Below the pieces are notes generated by a model, which was given only the letters and a program-made list of their open reading frames with translations, was not told where the DNA came from and made no database searches. From DAOTTY01 sp034437575 (GTDB lineage: Bacteria > Chloroflexota > Anaerolineae > Aggregatilineales > Phototrophicaceae), in NCBI GenBank assembly GCA_034437575.1, contig DAOTTY010000197.1:1-5890 (forward strand): 5,890 nucleotides of DNA, read 5' to 3'. The translations under genes and the position numbers were made by a program. Below are positions 1 through 5,889 of the stretch, piece by piece; position 1 is the stretch's first letter, and each line of letters begins with the position of its first letter.

Positions 1-240
1 GCCCACATCGGGGAGGCCGTCACCGTCGGCGTCCGTCTGTGGGTCGTAGTTATCCGGGCAGCCGTTGACCTGATCCACCCCCAGGACGCGCCCTGGTTGG
101 TTCGGGCAGTCATCGGCATAGGTCGGGATGCCATCGCCGTCCGGGTCGCTCTCGTCGAGCGGGCAGCCGACTGGGCTATCTGGCCCTGCCTCGGACGGAC
201 AGGCGTCGTCGGCATTTGGGATGTCGTCGCCGTCGATATC
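1..240 (-). repeat. C-terminal TSP3 repeat block of the large protein
   Basis: This encodes residues 1168-1247. It contains DIDGDDIPNADDACP, DPDGDGIPTYADDCP and the beginning of a third unit, DADGDGLPDVG, cut by the window edge. Each unit has the alternating Asp ladder of TSP3 calcium-binding repeats, followed by a Cys-Pro and then a Gly-Cys-Pro (C1181/C1193, C1212/C1228). The array probably continues beyond base 1. Confidence 0.85.
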
Positions 241-3200
241 GTCCGCCGTAGCGCTGCTGGCGACGCTGCCGATATTGGTAACATTAAAGTCCGGCAGTGG
301 TGCCAGGTCTAGGTCGATATCGATCCGTTCGATCTCCGGGTTGAACAACTCCGGCGAGAGACTGAAGTTGGGGTCTTCGGGTTCCACGTTGCCTTGTGGG
401 TCAATATTGAAGTTCGTGCCCACCTGCTGAGACATAAAATCTGCGAGTAGCCTACCGGTTAGGCAGGCGTCTTCTGGCACTTCGCCGAAGAAGATCGTGG
501 TGACATCAATGCTGGAATGCGCCATCACCAACAAGACCGGGAAACGGTCTGGCCGATTTGGTTCCGCCACGTACCCAGCAAAGCTGAGCGTGCCATTACC
601 TCCGGACGGGATCGGCACAGCCGCCGGGTGGGTTTCTGGCAGGCGGACTACACCGTTATCGGTCGTTACCTGGGTGGCAAAGGATGCCGCCAGCGGCATT
701 TCACGCGGGAGGGGGTTTTCTGCACGGAGCATGGTTCCCCAGCAAACAAGCTCGGCATCGCCGGTCACATCCTCCTGGAAACTGGCAGCGTCGGCATTCA
801 GGTTCCGTAGGATGGGATGGTCGGTGCACATTTGGGCCAGGGGGCGAGAGGCCAGCATCGACTTCACGCTAAAGGCGAACCTAGAGCTGATTATGGTATC
901 ATCGTTCACGCGCAAATGTTCCTCAACTCCGGGCGGGTTGCCTATTCCGACCGTACAGCGCAAGTTCTTGAATGATTGGAATACCTCTGGCGGGTTCAGG
1001 GTATTGATGTATTCACGAGCTACGCGGCATGGGTTACCGCTGTTGTAAATGCTGTAAAGTGCGCCAACGCTCAACGTAGAGGAGTTTCCCGCCAGGCTGC
1101 GGGCAACGGGATGGCATTCTGCCAGGGCGGGCGGTATGTTGGCATCGCGGTGGGCAATTATTCCGTGAGGGATGTAGTCTTCCGCGTTTTCACCAGGATC
1201 ATCACAATTCAGGTTTTCCACCCAGGGGCCCAGGCGAACACCACGGTTACGCAGGTTACTGGCGATTAACAATGCGGGGATATCATTTGTGGTGATGCTT
1301 TCCAGAATGGCTGGATAGCCACACGTGCCGACTAACTCGGAATAGGCTGTTTCGATATAGCTATCCACCCAGCCAGCCCGGTTCACATAGCTTAGTTGTT
1401 GGCATAAACTCGTCCCGGGTTGACCGCTACGGAGGAGATCGGCTGGAGCCGGGCCTGGCAATGGCTCGTAACCGATAAGCCGCTGCCCGGTAATCACCGG
1501 GGCGATCAAATCGACCGGGGAACACACCGCTGCGGCGGCAATCTCGATCCGCGTAATTGTCTGGAATTCGGTCGGGAAGACGCCATCCTGGAGCTGCTCC
1601 GCAATGCCACACAGGTTTTCATTGGCATTGAGGATGTTGGTAAACTCCTCCTGCACGTCGATAAGGGCCTGTGCATAGATGCGCTCGGCGTAGGCTGTCA
1701 GGCTCATAAAGGCGACCGGACACTCGGTAGCGTCGTCCAGCCAGTTCTGGTTGATGGGGCGCGGGCTTTCATCGAATACCGCCGCCTCGATCAGAGTTTC
1801 GGCAGTGTCGCAGGGGGCATCGGCCTGTTCGATTTCTAGCAGTAGTGTACCGGGAAGGTCCGCCAGGGATGCCTCCAGATTATCGCATTGGGCTGGGAGG
1901 TCGATGAAATCTGGATATTCGACACGCGCCGGAGAACTCTCGAAGGTCCCCACCCCAAGCACACGCTCGACCCCCTGTGACACGGGAAGTTCGTCGCATG
2001 GTCCGTTGGTGTTGACATTCCAGGCGTTGACCCAACCGCTCACCTGCCCATATGGTTCGAGATAGGTATCGATCAGATAAGCGCCCTCACCCTCTATTTC
2101 GCCATCCTCCACAAAGTTACCCTGGGCGATGGGGAAATAGGTGCGGTTCGGGTCCAGTACATCCGTACGGAACTCGTATTCTTCCCATTTGGCGTTACGT
2201 TGTCCCCCGAGAAAGCGCTGGTCGTCAATTCGCAGATAGGTATAGATCCGTAAACTGAGGGTGCCTGATGGGGCGCGTATGCTGCACAACTCCCCGCTGC
2301 CGAGCATCGCCTGCTGCTGGCCGGGGACGGCGGGTGTGTTGCCACACGGCGCGGTGCCACGAATATCCGGGATGAACACATAGCCATCAACCCCAGATGC
2401 GAGCGTGACGGTGTGGTAAGTGTTGCCCTGTGGCCCCTGCGCCCGGAATAGCGACTCGTAGACGGTTTGCGGGTCCATCTGCCCGATAACGGGCGAAGTG
2501 AGGTCCGGTTGTTCGTAGACATCGACCGGGGCAATATCCGGCGTGGCGATATAGCAGGTTCCGTCGTCCGGTAAGGCTGGCACGTTGGGGACCAACCCGC
2601 TGCCGTCGTCCTGCGGCTGACCCAGGTTGGCACAGGCGGAACTCCCGCGTATCACATCGGAGCGCACATAGCCGGGGTTGCCCTGTTCGGATGTGACGCT
2701 ATACCACGTTTCGCCCTGCGGGTTAACCTCCACGAATTGCGATTCGTAGAAGTTCGCCGGGTTCAGCCCGCCAACGATGTTCGTTGTCACCGATGGCCCC
2801 TGCCGGACGTTAACGGGGGTCGTGCTGGGGGTGGCGAGGTAGCAGGTGCCGTCCTCTGGCAGGGTGGGCAGTGTGATTACGGGTTGTGGGTCATCTTGGG
2901 GGCAGCCGTCCGCAGTGCCGCCGCCGGGGTTGTTCGGACAGGCGTCGTTGCTGTCCGGCACGCCGTCGCCGTCGCTATCGGTGGCGGCGTTGGCGTCGAA
3001 GTTATCCTGCGGGGCACCACACGGGGCGGCAGTCGTGGACGGGTCGAAGGGGCAAGCATCAACTCCGTCGTTGGCGCCGTCGCCGTCACTATCGACCGGG
3101 CAACCGTCGGCCCCCGTCACGCCGCCAAACTGATTCCCGCGCCCACTCACAAACGGGCAACGGTCGGAGCCATCCGGTACGCCGTCGCCGTCCGCATCCG

Positions 3201-3741
3201 GTTGATTAGTTTGGGGTTGCGGCTGCGGCGCGGGTTGGTTCGGATCGCTTGGCGGCTGTGGTTCCTCCGTGCCGCCCTGCTGGTTCGGCAGGTTGAGATC
3301 ATTGGGGTCAATCTGGCCGGGCACTTGAATATCGGGCGGCTGTAGACTGCCGGGGTCAATCTGCGGTGGGTCCTGGATTTGTGGCAGTTGGCCGCCGCCG
3401 GTGTCATCTTGGAGGCCGGGCGGGGCGGTTACGGTGAAAGTCGCTGGGGCGCTGTTCACATTTGCTTCGCCATTATAGTATGTACATTCAACTGAAACCG
3501 TCCCGCTTGCCTGGTTGACGGTGAACGTCTGCCCGACCGGGCTGCCGTTGGCGCGGCATTGGATGATGCTAATCACCTGATTAGCAGGCGAGAGCGAGAT
3601 CGAAACGGTTGTGCCCTGTGGCCCGCTAGATGGGTTTAGGACGGTAGAAACAGCACTTTGGGCGGTCGCTGTCAGGGTCGCCAGCACCATCAACCCGCCA
3701 AACAACAGGAATCGCTTAAGAAATGTGTGGTACAGCTTCAT
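1..3741 (-). CDS. Large secreted multidomain protein with TSP3 repeats and SH3-like domains (3' end outside window)
   Basis: Reading down from the ATG at 3741 gives 1247 codons without a stop to base 1, so the protein is C-terminally incomplete here. The start has AAGGG six bases upstream. Residues 1-27 look like a signal peptide (basic KLYHTFLKR, hydrophobic FLLFGGLMVLATL, cleavage ATA|Q). Next come a beta-type domain (about 30-105, Cys62/Cys86, IPT/TIG-like NPSSGPQGTTV), a Pro/Gln-rich linker (106-181) and three TSP3 repeats (182-282). Two SH3-like domains follow (298-370, 394-466) and a possible third (486-582). A long Cys-rich, probably helical region (619-1000) is unrecognised. After an acidic stretch, TSP3 repeats resume at 1168. 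No catalytic motif or lipobox is visible. TSP3 repeats bind calcium, and bacterial SH3 domains often bind wall or matrix ligands. A surface or matrix role is inferred; the exact function is unknown. Confidence 0.9.
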   Translation of the reverse strand, partial: MKLYHTFLKRFLLFGGLMVLATLTATAQSAVSTVLNPSSGPQGTTVSISLSPANQVISIIQCRANGSPVGQTFTVNQASGTVSVECTYYNGEANVNSAPATFTVTAPPGLQDDTGGGQLPQIQDPPQIDPGSLQPPDIQVPGQIDPNDLNLPNQQGGTEEPQPPSDPNQPAPQPQPQTNQPDADGDGVPDGSDRCPFVSGRGNQFGGVTGADGCPVDSDGDGANDGVDACPFDPSTTAAPCGAPQDNFDANAATDSDGDGVPDSNDACPNNPGGGTADGCPQDDPQPVITLPTLPEDGTCYLATPSTTPVNVRQGPSVTTNIVGGLNPANFYESQFVEVNPQGETWYSVTSEQGNPGYVRSDVIRGSSACANLGQPQDDGSGLVPNVPALPDDGTCYIATPDIAPVDVYEQPDLTSPVIGQMDPQTVYESLFRAQGPQGNTYHTVTLASGVDGYVFIPDIRGTAPCGNTPAVPGQQQAMLGSGELCSIRAPSGTLSLRIYTYLRIDDQRFLGGQRNAKWEEYEFRTDVLDPNRTYFPIAQGNFVEDGEIEGEGAYLIDTYLEPYGQVSGWVNAWNVNTNGPCDELPVSQGVERVLGVGTFESSPARVEYPDFIDLPAQCDNLEASLADLPGTLLLEIEQADAPCDTAETLIEAAVFDESPRPINQNWLDDATECPVAFMSLTAYAERIYAQALIDVQEEFTNILNANENLCGIAEQLQDGVFPTEFQTITRIEIAAAAVCSPVDLIAPVITGQRLIGYEPLPGPAPADLLRSGQPGTSLCQQLSYVNRAGWVDSYIETAYSELVGTCGYPAILESITTNDIPALLIASNLRNRGVRLGPWVENLNCDDPGENAEDYIPHGIIAHRDANIPPALAECHPVARSLAGNSSTLSVGALYSIYNSGNPCRVAREYINTLNPPEVFQSFKNLRCTVGIGNPPGVEEHLRVNDDTIISSRFAFSVKSMLASRPLAQMCTDHPILRNLNADAASFQEDVTGDAELVCWGTMLRAENPLPREMPLAASFATQVTTDNGVVRLPETHPAAVPIPSGGNGTLSFAGYVAEPNRPDRFPVLLVMAHSSIDVTTIFFGEVPEDACLTGRLLADFMSQQVGTNFNIDPQGNVEPEDPNFSLSPELFNPEIERIDIDLDLAPLPDFNVTNIGSVASSATADDIDGDDIPNADDACPSEAGPDSPVGCPLDESDPDGDGIPTYADDCPNQPGRVLGVDQVNGCPDNYDPQTDADGDGLPDVG
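742..1887 (-). other. Unrecognised Cys-rich, probably helical region of the large protein
   Basis: This encodes residues 619-1000. Thirteen cysteines occur at 619, 644, 674, 711, 740, 780, 807, 846, 876, 905, 929, 972 and 1000, that is every 24-43 residues. Many are followed by a short hydrophobic-helix pattern such as CPVAFMSL, CGYPAILESI, CHPVARSL and CRVAREYI. The sequence looks alpha-helical and I cannot assign it to a family. A degenerate Cys-capped helical repeat is an inference from spacing and these openings. Confidence 0.5.
1996..2286 (-). other. Possible third, divergent SH3-like module of the large protein
   Basis: This encodes residues 486-582, bounded by Cys486 and Cys582. It is longer than the two upstream SH3-like domains (96 residues between cysteines, against 70) and beta-rich, and it ends in GQVSGWVNAW followed by a terminal Cys. 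That ending resembles the closing GYV strand and Cys of the two clear copies. The first half may be an insertion or a separate small domain. Confidence 0.35.
2344..2562 (-). other. Bacterial SH3-like domain, second copy
   Basis: This encodes residues 394-466. It begins DGTCYIATPDIAPVDVYEQP and ends GYVFIPDIRGTAPC. The usual NVRxGPS opening has drifted to DVYEQPD, while the Pro-Val-Ile-Gly and GYV strands remain. Cys396 and Cys466 lie exactly 70 residues apart, the same as in the first copy, so the pair is a clear tandem duplication with a likely disulfide joining the domain ends. Confidence 0.7.
2632..2850 (-). other. Bacterial SH3-like domain, first copy
   Basis: This encodes residues 298-370. 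The pattern VNVRQGPSVTTNIVGGL, then WYSVTSEQGNPGYVRSDVI, is typical of bacterial SH3 (SH3b) domains: an NVRxGPS turn, an aromatic strand and a closing GYV strand. Cys300 and Cys370 bracket the domain and probably pair. Such domains often bind cell-wall or polymer ligands; the ligand cannot be read from the sequence. Confidence 0.82.
2896..3198 (-). repeat. N-terminal TSP3 repeat block of the large protein
   Basis: This encodes residues 182-282 with three units: DADGDGVPDGSDRCP, DSDGDGANDGVDACP and DSDGDGVPDSNDACP. They are separated by Gly/Asn-rich loops, two of which end in GCP. The six cysteines (195, 214, 230, 241, 268, 280) fit one per unit plus one per loop. The Asp ladder predicts calcium binding. 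The coding DNA is itself repetitive (recurring gccgtcgccgtc on the plus strand), which causes long open shadow frames there. Confidence 0.9.
3199..3426 (-). other. Pro/Gln-rich linker of the large protein
   Basis: This encodes residues 106-181, a low-complexity stretch rich in Pro, Gln, Asp and Asn. It includes three loose repeats around QIDPGSLQ, DIQVPGQIDP and NDLNLP, and ends in a PQPQPQTNQ tract. It probably forms an extended spacer between the N-terminal beta domain and the TSP3 block. Confidence 0.7.
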
Positions 3742-3812
3742 GTTTTGCCCTTATGATGACTAATTTTGGAAAGTAACAGGTTAGAGCGCAGCCTTTCAGC
3801 CACTCTCACGGG
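3742..3812 (-). promoter_or_regulatory. Intergenic spacer with ribosome binding site for the large protein
   Basis: The 71 bases between the TAA of the first gene and the ATG at 3741 contain AAGGG (3752-3748), six bases before the start, a good Shine-Dalgarno placement. A weak six-pair stem (3783-3788 with 3801-3806, 12-base loop) is present but has no following T-tract, so no terminator is evident. This supports co-transcription of both genes. Confidence 0.6.
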
Positions 3813-5789
3813 TTAATTGCCGGTGTGTGTGATGGTCCAGCGGAAGGCGCCCTGGCATGATGTGTGGTTCATGTAGCGGCTTAAAGTTCCGCTGTTGGGC
3901 GAGTCGAACTGGATAATCTCGAGGTAGGGTGGCGGGGCTGTCTCCTCGAAACGGAATGTATTGGGTTCTCCAGTGGGTTCCAATAAAGTGGTCGTTGTAC
4001 CCTGTGACGCTTCGATACCCTGTGGGGTGAATGTTAGATTGGTGTTAAAGTCCAGGTCCATAGAATTTGCCGTGACCGTATTCCATTCTTCGGCACCAGG
4101 GCAACCGATCCCGGCGAGTTCACCCGTTGCGGCCCACTCACCCTCGCTAATAGGCTGACCGTTGACCTCATAGGTCGGGCCACCGCCATTAGTGCTGGGC
4201 TGCGAGCCGTCGTCACTGTCGCCGGTAGGCTGCACATCATAGACCTTTGTTGTATCGCAGCTTGCCCCATTAAGTGTGTACTCGGCATAGCGGGTAATGG
4301 TGCCGTTTTCTACCGTGATCACAAGCCGTAAGCTGCCATCGTCGGCGGTGTAGGTATTGCCCCCCGTTGGTATGAAGGTCACGGTCTGACCGTTACTGCT
4401 GGTGACAACCAGGTCGGTTCCGTTGGGGGCAACTTCTACGGTGAACTGTAAGCTAGTGCCGCTATCCGCGAACAGCACCTCGCTGTTCTCACAACCGCGC
4501 CCGGACTGCGCCAGGTCCACCTGGTAGGAGCCTGCTAGTGCATCGTTGGCCGCGCTGTCGTTACCTGTACTCTGTGTGTTCTGTGCGCGTTCGGCGCGGG
4601 TAGTGGCATCGCTAACCCGTGTGAGTTCGTACCATGTGATCTCGTAACAGGAGCTATCACGCGGGTCAATCGTTAGGTCGTAATATTCGATCGGATCGCT
4701 ATCGAACACGAGAGCCTCAGTGCGCCGGCCATTCCCGGCATTGGCAAGCGGGGTATTTAGGCTGAAAAACTGCGGCGAATTGGCACTACGGGTGAAGATG
4801 TTTTCGTCCTTACCCTCAAAACTGACGACAATCGAATTGCCATCCGCGCCGGGCGTAATGAACATAAACGACTCGTAAGCCTGGTCTGGTGGTATGTCGG
4901 TCATGCTTCCGGTGTAGCAACCGGTACGCACGGAGGTAAAGGTGTATTCGCCCGGCTCTGGCATGAAGCCACCACTAGCCCCTTGCGGGCAGCCATGGTC
5001 CGGGGCACCGGTGCTGGTGGCAACCCCGGCCTCGTCTGGGCAGGCATCGACGTTATCCGGCACGCCGTCGTTATCACGGTCCACATCGGATGGGCGTCCG
5101 CCTATCGTATTATCATCAGTTGCGGCGGGTGGTGTGACTTCTAACGGCGTGATAGGTAATAAATTATCCGCTGTTGCTGTTGGGTTCTGGGGAGCTGCAG
5201 GTGCGTTATTCTCGTTGCCATCGGACGGTAGCGGACAACCAGCATTAGCCGGGTTCCCCGGCGTAGCAGGGCATACGTCCTCGTTATCTGGCACGATGTC
5301 GCCGTCCTGATCGGCGGCTTGGTTGTTACTAGGTGGGGGGGGATTGCCTCCGCTGCTGCCGGGCTGGGCGGGTCCGCTAACTGGTGTTGGGTTCTGCGCT
5401 ACAGTGTCCCCCCCACCAGGCAAGACTGCTAACTGCGCGACCATCCGCCCCGTCGTGCCACTCGCACCCACGAACAGTAACCAATAGTTACCCGTGTCCA
5501 AATTCAACGTATAAGCCCCAGCGCCATCTATCGGCTGTGACATCAACGGCGTGCCGTTCGTGAGCAGAACATCCAGCCGTAGCGGAAACGCTTCTCCCAG
5601 GTAGGTGACCTGCACCTCAACTTCTTCTGGCTGTGTCAATGCTAGCTCATATGCAACGGCATTTTGTTCCGCTGTGAGATTAACAAGCAAGTCCTGACCA
5701 AACTCGGCATCATAGATGACCTGTGCGCCAGCTATTGTGGTAGCCCAAAACATTGCAAAGGTTACGCTCATGTACAGTAGACGTCGCAT
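3813..5789 (-). CDS. Secreted TSP3-repeat protein with three Cys-delimited C-terminal repeat domains
   Basis: Complete protein of 658 residues, TAA stop at 3815-3813. Residues 1-22 form a signal peptide (MRRLLY, hydrophobic core, AGA|Q cleavage). The start at 5789 is preferred over the in-frame Met7 because it has AGGG upstream and keeps the basic Arg-Arg. Residues 23-123 form a beta-rich domain resembling a bacterial pre-peptidase C-terminal (PPC) domain, ending with a TGNYWLLFVG-type strand. A Gly/Pro/Asn linker carries two separated TSP3 repeats (160-174 and 237-251), each followed by a GCP loop. The C-terminal half is three divergent copies of a roughly 100-residue unit (about 280-392, 420-520, 550-658), each opening with Gly-Cys and closing with a second Cys. 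There are ten cysteines, no transmembrane anchor, no sorting signal and no catalytic motif. It is the first gene of a likely two-gene unit. Calcium binding and an extracellular location are inferred; I do not recognise a named family for the whole protein. Confidence 0.93.
   Translation of the reverse strand: MRRLLYMSVTFAMFWATTIAGAQVIYDAEFGQDLLVNLTAEQNAVAYELALTQPEEVEVQVTYLGEAFPLRLDVLLTNGTPLMSQPIDGAGAYTLNLDTGNYWLLFVGASGTTGRMVAQLAVLPGGGDTVAQNPTPVSGPAQPGSSGGNPPPPSNNQAADQDGDIVPDNEDVCPATPGNPANAGCPLPSDGNENNAPAAPQNPTATADNLLPITPLEVTPPAATDDNTIGGRPSDVDRDNDGVPDNVDACPDEAGVATSTGAPDHGCPQGASGGFMPEPGEYTFTSVRTGCYTGSMTDIPPDQAYESFMFITPGADGNSIVVSFEGKDENIFTRSANSPQFFSLNTPLANAGNGRRTEALVFDSDPIEYYDLTIDPRDSSCYEITWYELTRVSDATTRAERAQNTQSTGNDSAANDALAGSYQVDLAQSGRGCENSEVLFADSGTSLQFTVEVAPNGTDLVVTSSNGQTVTFIPTGGNTYTADDGSLRLVITVENGTITRYAEYTLNGASCDTTKVYDVQPTGDSDDGSQPSTNGGGPTYEVNGQPISEGEWAATGELAGIGCPGAEEWNTVTANSMDLDFNTNLTFTPQGIEASQGTTTTLLEPTGEPNTFRFEETAPPPYLEIIQFDSPNSGTLSRYMNHTSCQGAFRWTITHTGN
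3816..4142 (-). repeat. Third Cys-delimited repeat domain of the 658-residue protein
   Basis: This encodes residues 550-658. It opens GEWAATGELAGIGCPG and closes NHTSCQGAFRWTI. Cys563 and Cys645 lie 82 residues apart. The beta-rich body includes LTFTPQG and the LSRYMNHTSC ending, which lines up with ITRYAEYTLNGASC of the second copy. Confidence 0.65.
4230..4532 (-). repeat. Second Cys-delimited repeat domain of the 658-residue protein
   Basis: This encodes residues 420-520. It opens GSYQVDLAQSGRGCEN and closes LNGASCDTTKVYDV. Cys433 and Cys511 lie 78 residues apart. The body alternates hydrophobic and polar residues (LQFTVEVAPNGTDLVV, LRLVITVENGTITRY), predicting a small beta-barrel or sandwich. 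Confidence 0.65.
4614..4952 (-). repeat. First Cys-delimited repeat domain of the 658-residue protein
   Basis: This encodes residues 280-392. It opens GEYTFTSVRTGCYTGS and closes DSSCYEITWYELTRV. Cys291 and Cys381 lie 90 residues apart. It is the most divergent copy but keeps the G-[ES]-[YW] start, the x-Gly-Cys and the [SA]-S-C ending with following aromatics. Confidence 0.6.
4986..5081 (-). repeat. Second TSP3 repeat of the 658-residue protein
   Basis: This encodes residues 237-268. DRDNDGVPDNVDACP is followed by an acidic loop and HGCP (Cys250/Cys267). It is a canonical single TSP3 unit with a predicted calcium site and loop disulfide. Confidence 0.85.
5232..5312 (-). repeat. First TSP3 repeat of the 658-residue protein
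   Basis: This encodes residues 160-186. DQDGDIVPDNEDVCP is followed by AGCP (Cys173/Cys185). It is separated from the second unit by a 50-residue Asn/Pro/Thr-rich spacer, which is wider than in contiguous TSP3 arrays. Confidence 0.85.
5421..5723 (-). other. PPC-like N-terminal beta domain of the 658-residue protein
   Basis: This encodes residues 23-123, directly after the signal peptide. It has no cysteines. The order of strands (VAYELALTQPEEVEVQV, then LDVLLTNGTPL, then a GAYTLNLDTGNYWLLFV ending) resembles bacterial pre-peptidase C-terminal domains, which are non-catalytic beta-sandwiches on secreted proteins. The match is by pattern only. Confidence 0.45.
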
Positions 5790-5800
5790 ACATCCCTACC
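5790..5800 (-). promoter_or_regulatory. Ribosome binding site of the 658-residue protein
   Basis: The minus strand reads GGTAGGGATGT before the ATG at 5789. AGGG lies four bases from the start, slightly close but usable. An out-of-frame ATG overlaps at 5793-5791. The Met7 alternative has no comparable purine-rich site, so this motif decides the start. Confidence 0.5.
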
Positions 5801-5843
5801 AGTAACGTTATTAGCTATTGAAATTTGGTTTAATTGCTGAGAT

Positions 5844-5872
5844 AGCGTAACAAGGGAGGATATGAAAGTCAC
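5844..5872 (-). promoter_or_regulatory. Weak sigma-70-type promoter candidate for the two-gene unit
   Basis: On the minus strand GTGACT (5872-5867, 4 of 6 matches to TTGACA) and TACGCT (5849-5844, 3 of 6 matches to TATAAT including its first two bases and last T) are 17 bases apart. This would leave an AT-rich leader of about 50 bases before the ATG. Matches this weak arise by chance. The upstream half overlaps the base of the right-edge hairpin. Confidence 0.2.
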
Positions 5873-5889
5873 CCCGTCTAAAGGCGGGG
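5872..5889. other. GC-rich hairpin at the right edge
   Basis: CCCCGTCT and AGGCGGGG can pair as a stem of seven to eight base pairs with one G-T wobble and a two- to four-base AA-rich loop. On the minus strand no T-tract follows (GGGGTGACTTTCATATCC). On the plus strand the following bases are outside the window. It may be a terminator of an outside gene or a subterminal hairpin of an IS200/IS605-type element lying to the right. Confidence 0.5.

Noticed and set aside
497..1048. Plus-strand 183-codon open frame
   Set aside because: It is antisense to the continuous large minus-strand gene, with no plausible ribosome binding site or domain.
2094..2633. Minus-strand 179-codon frame
   Set aside because: It overlaps the SH3-like coding region in another frame of the same strand. 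The composition is Arg/Pro/Ser/Thr-rich, typical of a shifted reading of a real gene.
2896..3198. CRISPR-like or tandem DNA repeat made of recurring gccgtcgccgtc
   Set aside because: The repetition follows the Asp-Gly-Asp-Gly codons of TSP3 units. Spacing is irregular and there is no conserved repeat-spacer structure.
2896..3198. Dockerin domain suggested by DxDGDGxxD motifs
   Set aside because: Each ladder ends in DxCP and is followed by loops, several ending in GCP, which is the TSP3 pattern. The paired dockerin helices and recognition residues are not seen.
2737..3345. Plus-strand 202-codon open frame rich in Val, Arg and Gly
   Set aside because: It lies antisense to the linker and TSP3 block of the large gene. 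Its openness follows from GC-rich Asp/Gly codon repeats on the other strand, its composition is unnatural, and it has no recognisable domain.
3783..3806. Terminator between the two genes
   Set aside because: Only a six-pair stem with a G-T wobble and a 12-base loop can form, with no T-tract after it on the minus strand.
5724..5789. Lipoprotein signal in the 658-residue protein
   Set aside because: There is no cysteine at the cleavage site. The sequence ends AGA|Q, a normal signal peptidase I type site.
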